A stretch of 64,000 bases of DNA. Origin: Ceratobasidium sp. AG-K. Taxonomy: Eukaryota > Basidiomycota > Agaricomycetes > Cantharellales > Ceratobasidiaceae. Under the pieces are notes generated by a model. It did not search any database. It saw nothing but the letters and a program-made list of their open reading frames with translations, and was not told the origin of the DNA. Made by a program: the position numbers and the translations under genes. The stretch covers positions 2,170,001 through 2,234,000 of the forward strand of contig JAWNGF010000007.1 in NCBI GenBank assembly GCA_037039685.1. The letters are read 5' to 3'. Positions within the stretch are counted from its first letter, which is position 1. Each line of letters opens with the position of its first letter. Below, in pieces: positions 12,224 to 23,239 of the stretch.

Positions 12224-12901
12224 ATGACCACTTCCGAATCATTTGACGCAAACTTGACGGAACCTTCAACACTGGACTCATTTTCCCTAACTCATCATAC
12301 ACTGGACGTGAACCAAATCATGGACTCCGTTCGAGACAACGGAGCCGGAGCGGTGGCTGTCTTTGTGGGCACCACGCGCGATAACTTCAACGGTGGGTGA
12401 CCCGTACATGGGTATAGAGGTTCTCCTCATTCGATAACATTACTCTTGGGTATGTCATTATTGTAGGCAAAGAGGTGGTTCGACTAGAGTACGAAGCATA
12501 TTCGAAGCTGGCCATCAAGTCTCTAGCTAAAATTGCAAGCGACGCTCGTAAACTAGTACGCTGATCCCGCTTAGGTGCATGTTTCCCGTCTCAAGGGTCA
12601 CAACTAGGATATCCCGCCTCATGACTTTGGCCCTACGTCCTCGACTCCAGCCGGAACGAGTGCAGCTCATCTGACCCGAATTGCGATTCACCACCGCCTT
12701 GGGTCCGTCCCAGTAGGCGAATCATCAATCATTATCGCAGTCAGCTCCCCACACCGTCGCGAAGCCTTTTACGTCTGCGAGTGGATCCTGGAGCAAGTCA
12801 AGATGAAAACACCTATATGGAAACGGGAGTGGTATGCTGAGGGCGAGATGTCGCATGAGGCCCTTTGGAAAGCGAACTTTCCACCTCACAAGTCTTTGTA
12901 G
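12224..12901 (+). CDS. MOCS2B: Molybdopterin synthase catalytic (large) subunit, MoaE family
   Basis: This is the catalytic half of molybdopterin synthase, which inserts the dithiolene sulfurs into precursor Z to make molybdopterin for the molybdenum cofactor. Exons 12224-12392, 12467-12555 and 12608-12901 total 184 codons with GT-AG introns (74 and 52 bp). MoaE hallmarks are GAVAVFVGTTRDNFNGKEV, VRLEYEAYSKLAIKSL, TRIAIHHRLGSVPVGE, VSSPHRREAFYVCEWILEQ and the catalytic-lysine region KMKTPIWKREWY. The segment before LTRIAIHH is Ser/Thr/Pro-rich and slightly longer than usual, as in other fungal members. The small subunit (MoaD type) is not in this window. No single unspliced frame covers the gene, so it is easily missed. 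Confidence 0.92.
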
Positions 12902-13050
12902 TCACGTAGCCCCGAAACTAAATGGCATATATTCAACCTTTCACTCACTATGAAAGCTCAAATATATTTCGGAATGCGTAACGTGATACTGGTGTCTCAT
13001 CAGTGTTAAGTTACTAATTCACCGAGTATGTCAGCATAGCGCCAAGCGTT

Positions 13051-13056
13051 TATAAA
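13051..13056 (+). promoter_or_regulatory. TATA-like box (tataaa) upstream of the F-box gene
   Basis: A perfect tataaa lies 46 bp upstream of the ATG at 13102 and 83 bp upstream of the ATG at 13139. The spacing favours transcription that includes the 13102 ATG, relevant to the frame problem in the downstream gene. Confidence 0.45.
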
Positions 13057-13138
13057 CCTTCGTATCTATTCCTTTCCTTATCACGACCACCAAACATCAA
13101 AATGATCCAAGAACTCGCCGCCGCCGGCCAACATCTTC

Positions 13139-14746
13139 ATGACGCGTACTGCTCTACAGGGTTGTTTTGCACATGGAAAACAGATCGATAGTATTCATCA
13201 GGCTCTTTCGGATCGTGTGGTCAACGAACTTCAAATGATCGATCACCTCGCATTCAGGCTCAAGCAGGCCAAGGCGGCGATTAGCAGCTCTAGGAACTAT
13301 ATTACCACTCTTGTACCGATCAATCTCCTCCCATCTGAGATCTTGGCTCGCATTTTCCGCCTCGTGCTTGATGCTCAATCCTGCACCAACCACAAAAGAG
13401 TCACGTTCCCAAAATATCCTGATCTACTTTCACATGTTTGCTCTCGTTGGCGCCAAGTCGCATTCTCCTCACACACACTCTGGTCTCATATCGATCTCGC
13501 TCCATGCCACCCACTCCACCAAGGCTTGCTGGCTCGCGCAATAGTTCACGCGGCTCGAGCGGAACATGCACCGCTTACCATACACACCATGAGCTTTGAA
13601 CCGCTTGGAAAATTCAACGATGAAATTCGGGGTGGGCTTGAGCAGTTTCTTGCCTCGATTGCCCCGCGGATCAGGGCCTTGGAACTGCTCGCTGGAGGTG
13701 TGCCACCGGCGGACGATGTCTCAAGCAGCATTCTAGTCCTCAACAGCTGTATCAAGTCATGCACACCCGGAAAGCTCACCCAGCTTACGATTAAAAACAC
13801 ATCTGAAGAGTTTCCCACCTTAATCCGATCTAGGGAACTTAACTATGACCATGAAGACCAGGGATCTGTCGCGAGCGAGGTGTATTTAGATCAATCATAC
13901 GAGTTCTTAGAGAACCTTTGGAGAGGGATTACGACTCTACAGTTACAGGGATTGTACCCTCACTGGAACAGCGCAGCTTACCATGGACTCGTCGAATTGC
14001 GTCTAACATTCGGCATTAATCCGCATATCACCATCTCCGAGCAACACCTTATTGCTATATTAGCATCCAGCCCTAGATTACGGATTTTCCAGCTTGATAA
14101 TCCTCCTTATGATTCCCGTCCATCCGACGCTTTGGTGACCCCAGTCCTCCTGGACGAACTCGATGTACTGGATGTAGCCTTTATAAGTATCCATGTCCTT
14201 GGATGCTTACTTCGGTGGATAACTCCCGGTATGAGACCACTGCGCTTATCTCTAACCGGGAACGACTATATGCTAAAAGATCTGGGTGAGCCTGACAGCA
14301 CAGTCATGGCCTTTTTCGCCCGCTCCAATATACACAGTCTTCGCCTAGTTTATACAGAAGTTTCGTGTACATCTCTGATCAAAGCGCTTGACCTGGTTCC
14401 AAATCTTAAAGTCTTGGTCCTAGAAAACTCGCCGTGGCACGAAGAACCAGACTTCCAACCATCCAAAGCAGATGAGGTTTGCCAGGACCAAAATCAAGTC
14501 CGTGATGCGTACCTTAGTATTAGCCACCTATACGTACTCCATTGCCGCATCCACTTGGATAGCTTCAAGCGGTACCTAGAAAAGCACCTGATCCAAACGC
14601 TTACAATTTGGCAACCGGATTTCTTCATGGCACCTCCTTCATCAGGGCAGAAAAGCAGGGATTATAAAAACGAGCTTTGTACTTCCTGTAACGTAGTTGA
14701 GTTTCTTGACGGAGATAGACCGAGTCAGGTTGGGGATTGGGCTTGA
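13139..14746 (+). CDS. F-box protein with leucine-rich C-terminal region; N-terminal frame disrupted
   Basis: This is a single open exon of 535 residues. Residues about 59-76 form an F-box-like core (LVPINLLPSEILARIFRLVL), expected to bind Skp1 in an SCF ubiquitin ligase. The rest is Leu-rich with irregular LRR-like strands that would recruit an unknown substrate. Upstream, an ATG at 13102 opens MIQELAAAGQHLHDA, the usual start of Agaricomycete F-box proteins of this class. It is in a different frame, which stops at 13191, and the two frames meet near 13150-13160. The natural protein therefore probably began at 13102 and lost a non-multiple-of-three segment. Translation from 13139 would still give the F-box. 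The large copy number of such genes in these fungi makes the target unpredictable. Confidence 0.8.
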   Translation: MTRTALQGCFAHGKQIDSIHQALSDRVVNELQMIDHLAFRLKQAKAAISSSRNYITTLVPINLLPSEILARIFRLVLDAQSCTNHKRVTFPKYPDLLSHVCSRWRQVAFSSHTLWSHIDLAPCHPLHQGLLARAIVHAARAEHAPLTIHTMSFEPLGKFNDEIRGGLEQFLASIAPRIRALELLAGGVPPADDVSSSILVLNSCIKSCTPGKLTQLTIKNTSEEFPTLIRSRELNYDHEDQGSVASEVYLDQSYEFLENLWRGITTLQLQGLYPHWNSAAYHGLVELRLTFGINPHITISEQHLIAILASSPRLRIFQLDNPPYDSRPSDALVTPVLLDELDVLDVAFISIHVLGCLLRWITPGMRPLRLSLTGNDYMLKDLGEPDSTVMAFFARSNIHSLRLVYTEVSCTSLIKALDLVPNLKVLVLENSPWHEEPDFQPSKADEVCQDQNQVRDAYLSISHLYVLHCRIHLDSFKRYLEKHLIQTLTIWQPDFFMAPPSSGQKSRDYKNELCTSCNVVEFLDGDRPSQVGDWA

Positions 14747-16189
14747 TAATTGTATTTGTATTGCCCCCTTCGTTTCACTCTTTCATAATATACATTCCCT
14801 TTAGAGTGTTTGCGCATTTCATAGGTCGTGAGAAGCCGTCCCTATGTTTCGTAACTCTTTGCCGCCATTATCGGCGCGGGAAACGTTTGTGTCACCTGGG
14901 AGTACCTTACCGTCCTACTCTCACTGACTCCGGTAACTCATGCCGACGCAACCAATCATACATAAATAGGTCTTTCAAGATCAAGTTTTCAGAAGATATA
15001 AAGCGACGTTTATAGTTGATTATAGACATTCATCCTTCAGTTATATCTGCATTCACAATCGCATTCCCCATTCACGCACTAAATATCGAAGCCAATCGTC
15101 AGCATCAAACCAACCGCATCACGCTACCCTAGGGTACAGAGCCAGTAAACAAACCTTGCTGTTTCCGCAATGTAAGTATCCTAGAAGTTCTTTCAGCTTT
15201 GTACACGATTGAATAAGAGAGAGCTAACCGTTACACCCTGACTTAGCACAGCAACTATCTACGCACGCGCGCCAAGTGCAAGCACGAGCGTCGAGGTCGC
15301 TGAGCCCACCCTCTCGAGTGGGAAACGCAGCAGTCAAAAGGACAGAGGACAAAGCGAAAGTTACAATGAATAGAAAGCGCATGTTGAGACTGGGGGTGGT
15401 TTGGCCGAAGGGAGGGCTCGTCTGGTTGGCTCTTTATACTGCTCCAAATGCCTCCCCAACCTCGTGCTGGTGCCAATCACCGAACCTCACCCGGGGTTGC
15501 AACTTCTAAAGGGGCTTTTGTATTGTTGAATATGAAGAGGTCGACGAAAAAGCCGACAATATGTCAAATTTAGGAGTCTAACCACCATGCATGCTGTGCA
15601 TACAGCTGATCACATGCGCGCAACTTGCCGCAGTTCGCAGAATAGCATTTGCAATGGTCTGAAATCGGGGCTTGAGGGCTAGCTGGTCGTACAGTGATGC
15701 ATATGCATACAATATAACTGGCCACTGGTAATATTTGATACTACCAACCTAGAGGGCGACATGTATTACCAGGCCATCAGTCTCCAGCACGAGATCCCGA
15801 GTAAGCTAATGCTGACGGCTGGCGTAAAGGAGCAAGCCATTTACGGTAGGCCTTGATTCAGCCTCGTCATCCACATCATGCTTCTTTGATTCACACGCAT
15901 CCTATGACTGCATATACCCAACAGCACGCAGCTTCTTGAGCGCCGCGTTCACGAAGGAATAAAGTACAGCCTCCGTTGCATTTCAGATGCGTGCGGTCGC
16001 CTTCTGAACGTGGGAAGCCTGCTTAAGTCAAGTGGCTTGAACACAAAGGAGCGGACAACCCCGGTTTTATTAGGCGTCGAATATATTATTTCCAGTAGAG
16101 GTCTCTAACGCACTGAACGAATTACATCCAAACAAACTCTGAAAATACAAAAGTGGTATGCATCTTAATATCCACGAAGGCAAGAGGTT
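14747..16189. other. Intergenic, no gene supported
   Basis: This 1.4-kb stretch lies between the 3' ends of the F-box and YEN1 genes. Small ORFs at 15255-15509 occupy both strands over a GC-rich patch and show no family motif. A possible donor at 15171 (gtaagtatc) hints at a short non-coding or very small spliced transcript, but I cannot support a gene. Confidence 0.5.
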
Positions 16190-19100
16190 TCAATCTGAAA
16201 TCAGATCAAGTACACTCGTTTCTCCAACGTCCAAAGGATGACTTGGAGCTCGCGAACCAGTTGGCGTCCGCGCGGGTTTGTCCAACCGCGTGATGGGTGG
16301 TGGCTTAGTGGCTCGACTGGTCGCCGCAACTGGCCGTAGCACCTTGGTAGTTGCAGCGAGGACTGGCGGCAGTAAAGACATTCCACCATCATCAGAACTG
16401 CTCATAATCTCGATCACAGCTTCGGCAGCAAGAGATAAGACTGATTTGCTTGGAGCGGGTCTGGAAGAGGCACCAAGGTTGGTCGATTTTTCGCGCAGTC
16501 GAGATGTTTCCGCAATAGGTCGAGCCATGTGTTTGCTTCCCGGTCTTGCAGGTCTGGGTTTGGGGTGGTCGTTCTCCGAGGAGGATGATGCGTGTGGTGA
16601 AGTTTGCTCGCGGCTCTTTCTCCGCACCTGGTCCGGCCTCTCTGCTGGACGATCTTGAATGAGGGGTGACTTGTGTTTCACTGGCCGAGGAGTTGCTAGG
16701 TCCAGGATTTCAACCTCGGAGCTGCTGGAATGTGAGCGAGTAACAGGCCGCCGAGTAGAGGCAACCGCCTTTTTTACGCTTCCCGACTTGCCCTTCGCTG
16801 CTTTGTCCTCGACCTCGGAGCCAGACGAGTTGCGCGGGGAAGTATGCGAAAGTGCCCTCCGAGACGACTTGTTGGGTACGTCGGAGCCCGAGTCCAGGCC
16901 GGGATGAGAATCTAGTGCAACGTGTTTCTTGGGTCGGGAGAGAAGGGTCTGAAAACTGACATCTTCGAGTTCTGAGGAATCGCTCGCGGGGCCTAGACCG
17001 TTCGTAGCTCCACTGCGTCGAGGAGGCGTTGGAACGTATTCAACGCCAGGTATCCGTGAGATTGAGCCTTTCGGGGCTGCAGCAGCAATACGCGCAGGGG
17101 CAGAGATGGTTTTCTGTGGGCGACCCGGAGGGGGAGGAAGTACTATTGGCGGTGATGAAGAGCGTTCTGGGAGAAGGGATGGAGATGAAGATCTCTCAGG
17201 GATGGGAACCAAAGCGGAGGTCGACTGAGGGATTTTGCTCAAAGGTTTAGGTCTTGTGGGCTTAGTAGGAGCTTTGCGTGCCAGAGGACTTGTGCTACGA
17301 ACAGGAATCGAATTGCTGCGGGGTTTCGAAGCTGGTCCTGACAAGGACCGGATGCTGGCGGTCGGCTCGCCAAGTTCGTCCCCGCTGAGTGTTGTCGAAA
17401 TGTTCTTTGTTTTCTCTGTTTCAGTACTCGCACTCTTCCCCTTGGCTTTGGCCTTCGAAGCTAACCCTCCCTTGGACGCAACGCTATCACCGACTTTTCC
17501 TGCGCCAACCTTCCGCCTTGTAGTCGATCCGGCGGTGGCTTTCGACCTGGACTTGGTCTTGGTTCCTCTCTCCTCCCATGTACGCACGAGTTCAGGATGA
17601 ACGATCCGCACCAATTCGGCAGGCACCCATACTCGAACTGGGGCAGATGGATCAACCAGCTTTAATCTCCTCGTTGTACTCTCCCCTTCATCCTCTTCCT
17701 CGTCTTGATCCTCGTCGCCTGCATCTCTGGTCGCGGAGCCTTCCATATCGAACATTGTACCAGCCAGCAGGGCAGGGTCGCGCGTGCCAAGGAGTTGTCG
17801 AACAGCTAGTCGTGCCAAGTGCCCGGGCAACACTTCGACACGGAGTTCCGGCAATCGATCGGTTGAGACATGCTGGCGCTCACCGCGAATGGCTTGCAAG
17901 AGCTGGCGCGTATCCACTTGCTCGCCCTCAAGAGAAATGGTGCGTTTCGCTCTTGGCGTTGTATCGCCCCCTCGGCTAGTACTGGCGCTCCGAACAACCC
18001 CAGAATGAATACCATCATCCGAATCAGAATCCGAGTCTCCTCCAAAGTATCTATTGACAAGTCTGCGTGGAGTTCCTGGTATGACCTGCTTTGACTGGCT
18101 CCGGGTCGGGGTAGAAGGTCTAGGCGTAACCTCGCGCGTGGAGGAGCTTGAGCCTGCGTGTTCTCGCTCCATGACCGCTCGCCGGAGCACTCGTAATACA
18201 ACTGCAGGCCACAGGATGGTACGAAACCGCTGCTGAATGATTTCGCGCACGCCCCATTCGAAATATTGCTCGCAAATACGTCCCAGTGCCCCCAGAGCGA
18301 GCTCGCCCGTCCAGCCAATACGAACATCAGAAGTGAGTCCACCCGAGCCAACGGAATTTACGGTCAAGGTAGCTGCCTTTTTCTTTGACCTCGAGTTGGA
18401 TTTGGTGGAAGTTTGAGAAGAAGTTACCGCCGATGCTTGGCTGGCAGACGGGAGATCGTCATCAAAACTGGGACCAGGCGCGGTGCCTGCGGAGAAAGCT
18501 CGTTCGGAGGTCCAAGGGGCGCAATAATCCTCGAGAACGGCGAGATCAGGAAAGTCACTGGCTGCGAGAGCGGCGGCAAGAGCGGGCTGCCGCTTTGCAG
18601 GAGGCTTCTTCTTTTTCCCCTTGCTCGAACCCTTTCCTTTGCCTCCCGCTTTGCTACCCTGGCTAGCGGGCAGTTCTGCGTCCTGACTGGCAGAAACGGC
18701 CGTTTCCTGACTCTCCTCGTCCGGGTCACCGAGATCATCTTCCCCTCCGCCATCGATGTTGGCGCAGCCGGATCGAAGCGCTTCGACGACTGCGTCTTTC
18801 CAGGCCGGAATGTAGTCGGCAAATTTCTCAGGCGAAAATGTCTGAAATGCATCTAGAAGTTCATCTCCGAGGCCGCGCTGCGCCAATGCTAGTGCTGTTT
18901 TAGGTCCGCATCGTTTTGCGCCCTACAGTAGTTCAGTTGCAGCTCTTAAAAATAACCCAGGATACCAGTATGTTCACTTACTTGATCGTAATCCCCTCCA
19001 CTAAGCAGGGCAATAAGGATCATCCCTCCACGAGTCAACTTGCACGCAGGATCATTCTCAATATCGTCCGCTCGGTATACCATGACATGGACGCCGTCGT

Positions 19101-20007
19101 CTTTACCGTCTTGATTTAGGGCAGGGTAACCACGATTTCCGGACAAGTTTCCGGAAGGACTATGACACGTTAAGCGGATGAGTAATTGATGGGTAACTGG
19201 CAACAATCTCTGTGATAGCATGGCAATACTCACTTGCGAATGACTACTCGAGCACCAAACAAGAAATTATCCACATCATCCGAGAGGATTGCATCGATAA
19301 CTCCAATGTTATTGAGATATGCTAGCTCGGCCTCGGCCTCTCCTGGGGCCTTGGAAATACGTCGGCGAGGGCAGCTAACATCGGGAATTAACGACTCACT
19401 GTTCGCCATTCGAACCCAAAGGCAGAAATCATGTTTTTCATTCCGGGTGCGAGTGAATTCATCCGTGTGTTGATCGTCTTGCCACTGAGTGACACCATAA
19501 GTACAAGCCCGCTGAAGAGGCAACATTGTGCGCTTACCGCTTGGTCTTGGGACGTTGCGGACCATCGAAAACAAACAAAGGACAGAACGTATACGAAGCA
19601 AGTCTAGCCAGTCTATAATCTAGGTAAGTATATTGACCTTGCCGATACAAGGCTGTCAAGCTAACCGGAAAAACAAGGTACGCAGTTCGGGATTTTCTCC
19701 CTCCCGGCCATAAGCAGCATGAAAGAACCAAATAGAAGCATCAATGCCTATCCTGAGAGCTCGAGGGTGTGGCGTGTCTTTTGGGAGACCTGGGTTTACG
19801 GCGGTTAGGCGAGAAAGAGCACTTGGACGATGAAAGAACGAGGCGCACCTTTCAACTCACTGGCTGATCGTTCTCTCCTAAACCCTTCTAGAGCTAGCTG
19901 CGCAAGAGCTTCAGATTTCCCAGTGTGTCTGATAATCTGCTCGATGTTAGCTTAGATGCCAGCGTTGCATGAATTGCACCTACATCCCAAAGGCCCGGAA
20001 CTCCCAT
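16190..20007 (-). CDS. YEN1: Holliday-junction resolvase, GEN1/Yen1 family (XPG/Rad2 nuclease)
   Basis: This nuclear structure-specific endonuclease cuts Holliday junctions and flaps during homologous recombination. Eight exons (19984-20007, 19861-19936, 19666-19789, 19538-19612, 19400-19484, 19234-19349, 18982-19159, 16190-18922) total 1137 codons in one consistent frame. The XPG-N region starts MGVPGLWDIIRHTGKSEALA, then RIGIDASIWFFHAAYGREGE and PLFVFDGPQRPK. The XPG-I catalytic region holds APGEAEAELAYLNNIGVIDA and SDDVDNFLFGARVVIR. The helix-two-turn-helix begins LLSGGDYDQGAKRCGPKTAL. Roughly the last 700 residues are disordered, rich in Ser, Pro, Lys and Arg, with many SP/TP sites that could be CDK targets, as known for Yen1 regulation. 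Exon 1 codes for only eight residues. The family call is strong; GEN1 versus another Rad2 member rests on the GMKNMISAFGFEWR spacing and on length. Confidence 0.92.
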
Positions 20008-23000
20008 AATAAGATATAAAACAAATAGTAATAATAAGAAAGAACTAATACTGGGTCGCAAATAGATGCGAAACTAGTAGAGCCAAGCGCTAAGGGATTG
20101 TCATAGGATCCAAATGGAGCAACGAGATCCAGAGCGATGATGGGCGGGATGACAAGGAGATTCCCACGTGACTTGAGCAACAAAGCGCGCCTCGGAGAAG
20201 CGCGATCCCCGAGCTCCATTACGCAATCTCTTTTCTATCCGAGCTCTCCCACACCTTACAACGTCAAATGTAGTAGCACCACTATTCTAATTACTGGGTA
20301 GCCCACGCACCGGGATGTCTATGGAGCTAGTGAGAAACCACAAAGGACCCACACGTCTTCCCTGCCTCTATTCGCTCATCCAGTGATAAGCCTCGAGGGA
20401 CCGAGCTCACGACAAAATCTAGCGCTTACCCTCGTGCTACCAAAATAGTCAAGCCACCTCCATCAACCTTGCTAGAACTATCATCCACAATCACGGGCTC
20501 TTTGGAGCCCGATTCCAACCCTTAGACTTACACCCTGCTTTAGCTTTGCACTCCCTCCTTCCTCGGGGCCCGATCAATCACCTACGATCACGGAATCACG
20601 ACGAGACCTCACGATGGCATACAAGGGCATCTATAGTGAGGGCCAGCAACCGGCCCGCCTGTTCGTCTCCGGTCCATCCCCATGCAGGTCGGCGCGAGAT
20701 GACCCTGGTGACCAGTTGGAATGATAACAGTGCTAAGTGCTTGGCGCACTCTAACATAGGCGCGCATTATGCGTGTTCTGGGCGACAAATACAATGGGAT
20801 CGACACCGGAGTGTAAATTCGAGTCCTTGACCCATCAATTCTGATGAATAGCCTAGCCCCCAACAATCACGTTCGACGAGTAGGCTAAGAATACTACCGG
20901 CGGCGATGTACTGCAAACCATGCCGAATTATGTGCCAAACCGCTTCAAGTCGTATGCACATCTCCCATGGAACTTACTGAAACCGTGTACATGTTAGCAA
21001 ATGATTAGGGGTCATTTTGTCTACATGTACTGTACCAGGTAAAAGCCCGCTTGTGGTGCATTGGCCAATCGTCAGCGCTGTCCATCCTCTCCAGCACGTG
21101 AGTAGCCAATATAACGTATTCAAAAAAAAACTCTCCAGCACGTGACACAAAATCGCCATTCGCCCCGAGGCTCACGAAGGACCGGAGCAAAGAGCCTCGA
21201 GCAGCTATTATATGACTTCTTACTCGACAACAACACCCGTGTTGTACTAATATGATATTTTAATCCAACTTTCCCGTGTAGCTGATAGAAGACTTCGCGA
21301 TCGTTACTTGCCCAGACAACTTGTGGCATCAAGGTGGTGACGCTCCACAGCTACATTCCTATATGCTCCTAAAATGGTAGTACCAATCACCTAGTTACTT
21401 CCATTTTCTTGGCTAGCCCTCGTAAAACAAACCTGTTGCGCGACGCTTAAACTTTACACAACGTCATTTCCGGAACGATCTCGTCTGAAGCCCCACGCTC
21501 CACAATCAACAGCCCACAGTGCCCAAACTTCCTACGCGTCTTCTCCGACGATTTGCAGAGAAGGATGTGGTGCAGAGACAAGCCCGAAAGCAGAAATTTC
21601 CCGCACTGCACTGCTCAGCCGCAAGATAGCCCAATCGAACAAACTGATCAGGCTCCAGCACGACACTCGGCCTAGCCATGGGCCAAACTCCCGATGTGAA
21701 ACAACGCGAAACGGCGTTGGGCGACGGCTTGGAGCCGTGGGCATGCTACTCGGCTCCTGTCAAGAAAGCTTATCGTTGGGATTGATGCAATCCATATAAA
21801 CTACTTTAGCAATACAGCTCTCCACGCCACTTTATTACCAAGTATACTCAGTTGGGTAAAAACATCGTACAAGATTATCGGCAACCTCCAATAGACCTTC
21901 CTGATCGATGTCCATGTAAGTTGGTTGGAAAGGTGAAAACGGCGGTCCGAGGAGTATACCTGAGCGCAAGGTGCTCCCGAATTTCAGTGGCAAGGCGACA
22001 CACGATAACTTCGACAAGTCATCTAGTCGTAACGTAATGATATTGCAACCTATCGTCATAAAATTGCAATCGCTTGAAAAATTAGCAACAGCGAAAAGTA
22101 TGGCCTGATTTACCCCTTTACGAGGTAGAAGCTAGAGTATCAGATTGTGAAAGTGAACAGCCCGACCACCATCGGATCAGTCTGAGAACCAGGTATGTTT
22201 CCTGCTGCATCGTGTTATTGAGCTCCACAACGGGTAACGGCCTCCGAGAAACCATTATAAACGCAAGCAATACTAGACATGAATCGAGACACGTTTGTAT
22301 GGGGTGCAGCTTTGTAATAAATGGGTCGCTCATCCGTGATCAGAGAATTCGTCAAGTGCCCTTGATAACCCGTGTCGGGCGGTTGCGGGGAAGTGTCCGA
22401 AATGAAATACTACTGCCCAACTTCAACACGAATATCGCGTAGATTAGCTATGGGGGCGGAGCCGGGACATGCTCAGCGCCACCAAGGGCCCGACATTATC
22501 CTCTGGTTGCTGAAAGGCTGGGGGAGACGAACAGAATCGACTCTACCCTAGTCACCAAAACCTAAGTTTTGTTTCGAGGCAGTTTCGCACCTCGAGAACC
22601 TGCTGGAAGATAAAATCAAACTGGGTGGGCGCGATACACCCCCAGGAGAGTTTAAAGTGGCGCTTCGGGGAGGGAGCAAGCGCTGCAAGTTCCACGATTA
22701 TGTAATAAAAGCCAGCAACCACTTCATCCCGACAACATTGTTGATGCTAGTGCTACAAACCGATTCTCTTACCTTTGTAGAGTCTAGCGGTAGCTGGGAG
22801 AGCACAAGGCACGCTATGCCACTTACTGCCCTTGGTTCGACGCCTCGTGTCGTTGCCGAGCCGATTCCGGCTGCATAACCTCCGCGAATCCATACTGTCG
22901 AATATGGCTATTCGGCCCACGCCCTCAACACGCATTGATATCTCCGACCTCCAGGCCGTACGATAATCCCTGAAATGATGTCGAATGTTCTCCTGGTCCT

Positions 23001-23239
23001 CCGGCGCCTTGTTTGACAGTTGTGTATGCCCAACTGGGTATTGGTCGCGATTATCGCTCTAATTAGCCACGTGGTTGGCCCCAGCGATACAACTAAACTA
23101 TGGCGTAATCAACACACGCTCAGCATCTGCCAAGCTACAAAACCTTCGCATGTGACAATCTCAGAGCTCTGGGGCCTCCGGCTATCTCTACGCTCCCCTC
23201 GCTAGGCCGGCGCCTTCCCTGCATCTGAGCTCACCGATC
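20008..23239. other. Large intergenic region, no gene recognised
   Basis: This 3.2-kb stretch lies between two divergent genes (YEN1 start and membrane protein A start). All open frames are under about 100 residues, overlap on both strands and show no motif or convincing splice pattern. Two copies of tctccagcacgtga sit near 21087 and 21134, giving two CACGTG cores about 45 bp apart. No transposon ends or long repeats were seen by eye. Confidence 0.5.

Noticed and set aside
16278..18856. Plus-strand ORFs of up to 147 codons opposite YEN1
   Set aside because: They are antisense shadows of the long minus-strand YEN1 last exon; no motif or splice logic of their own.
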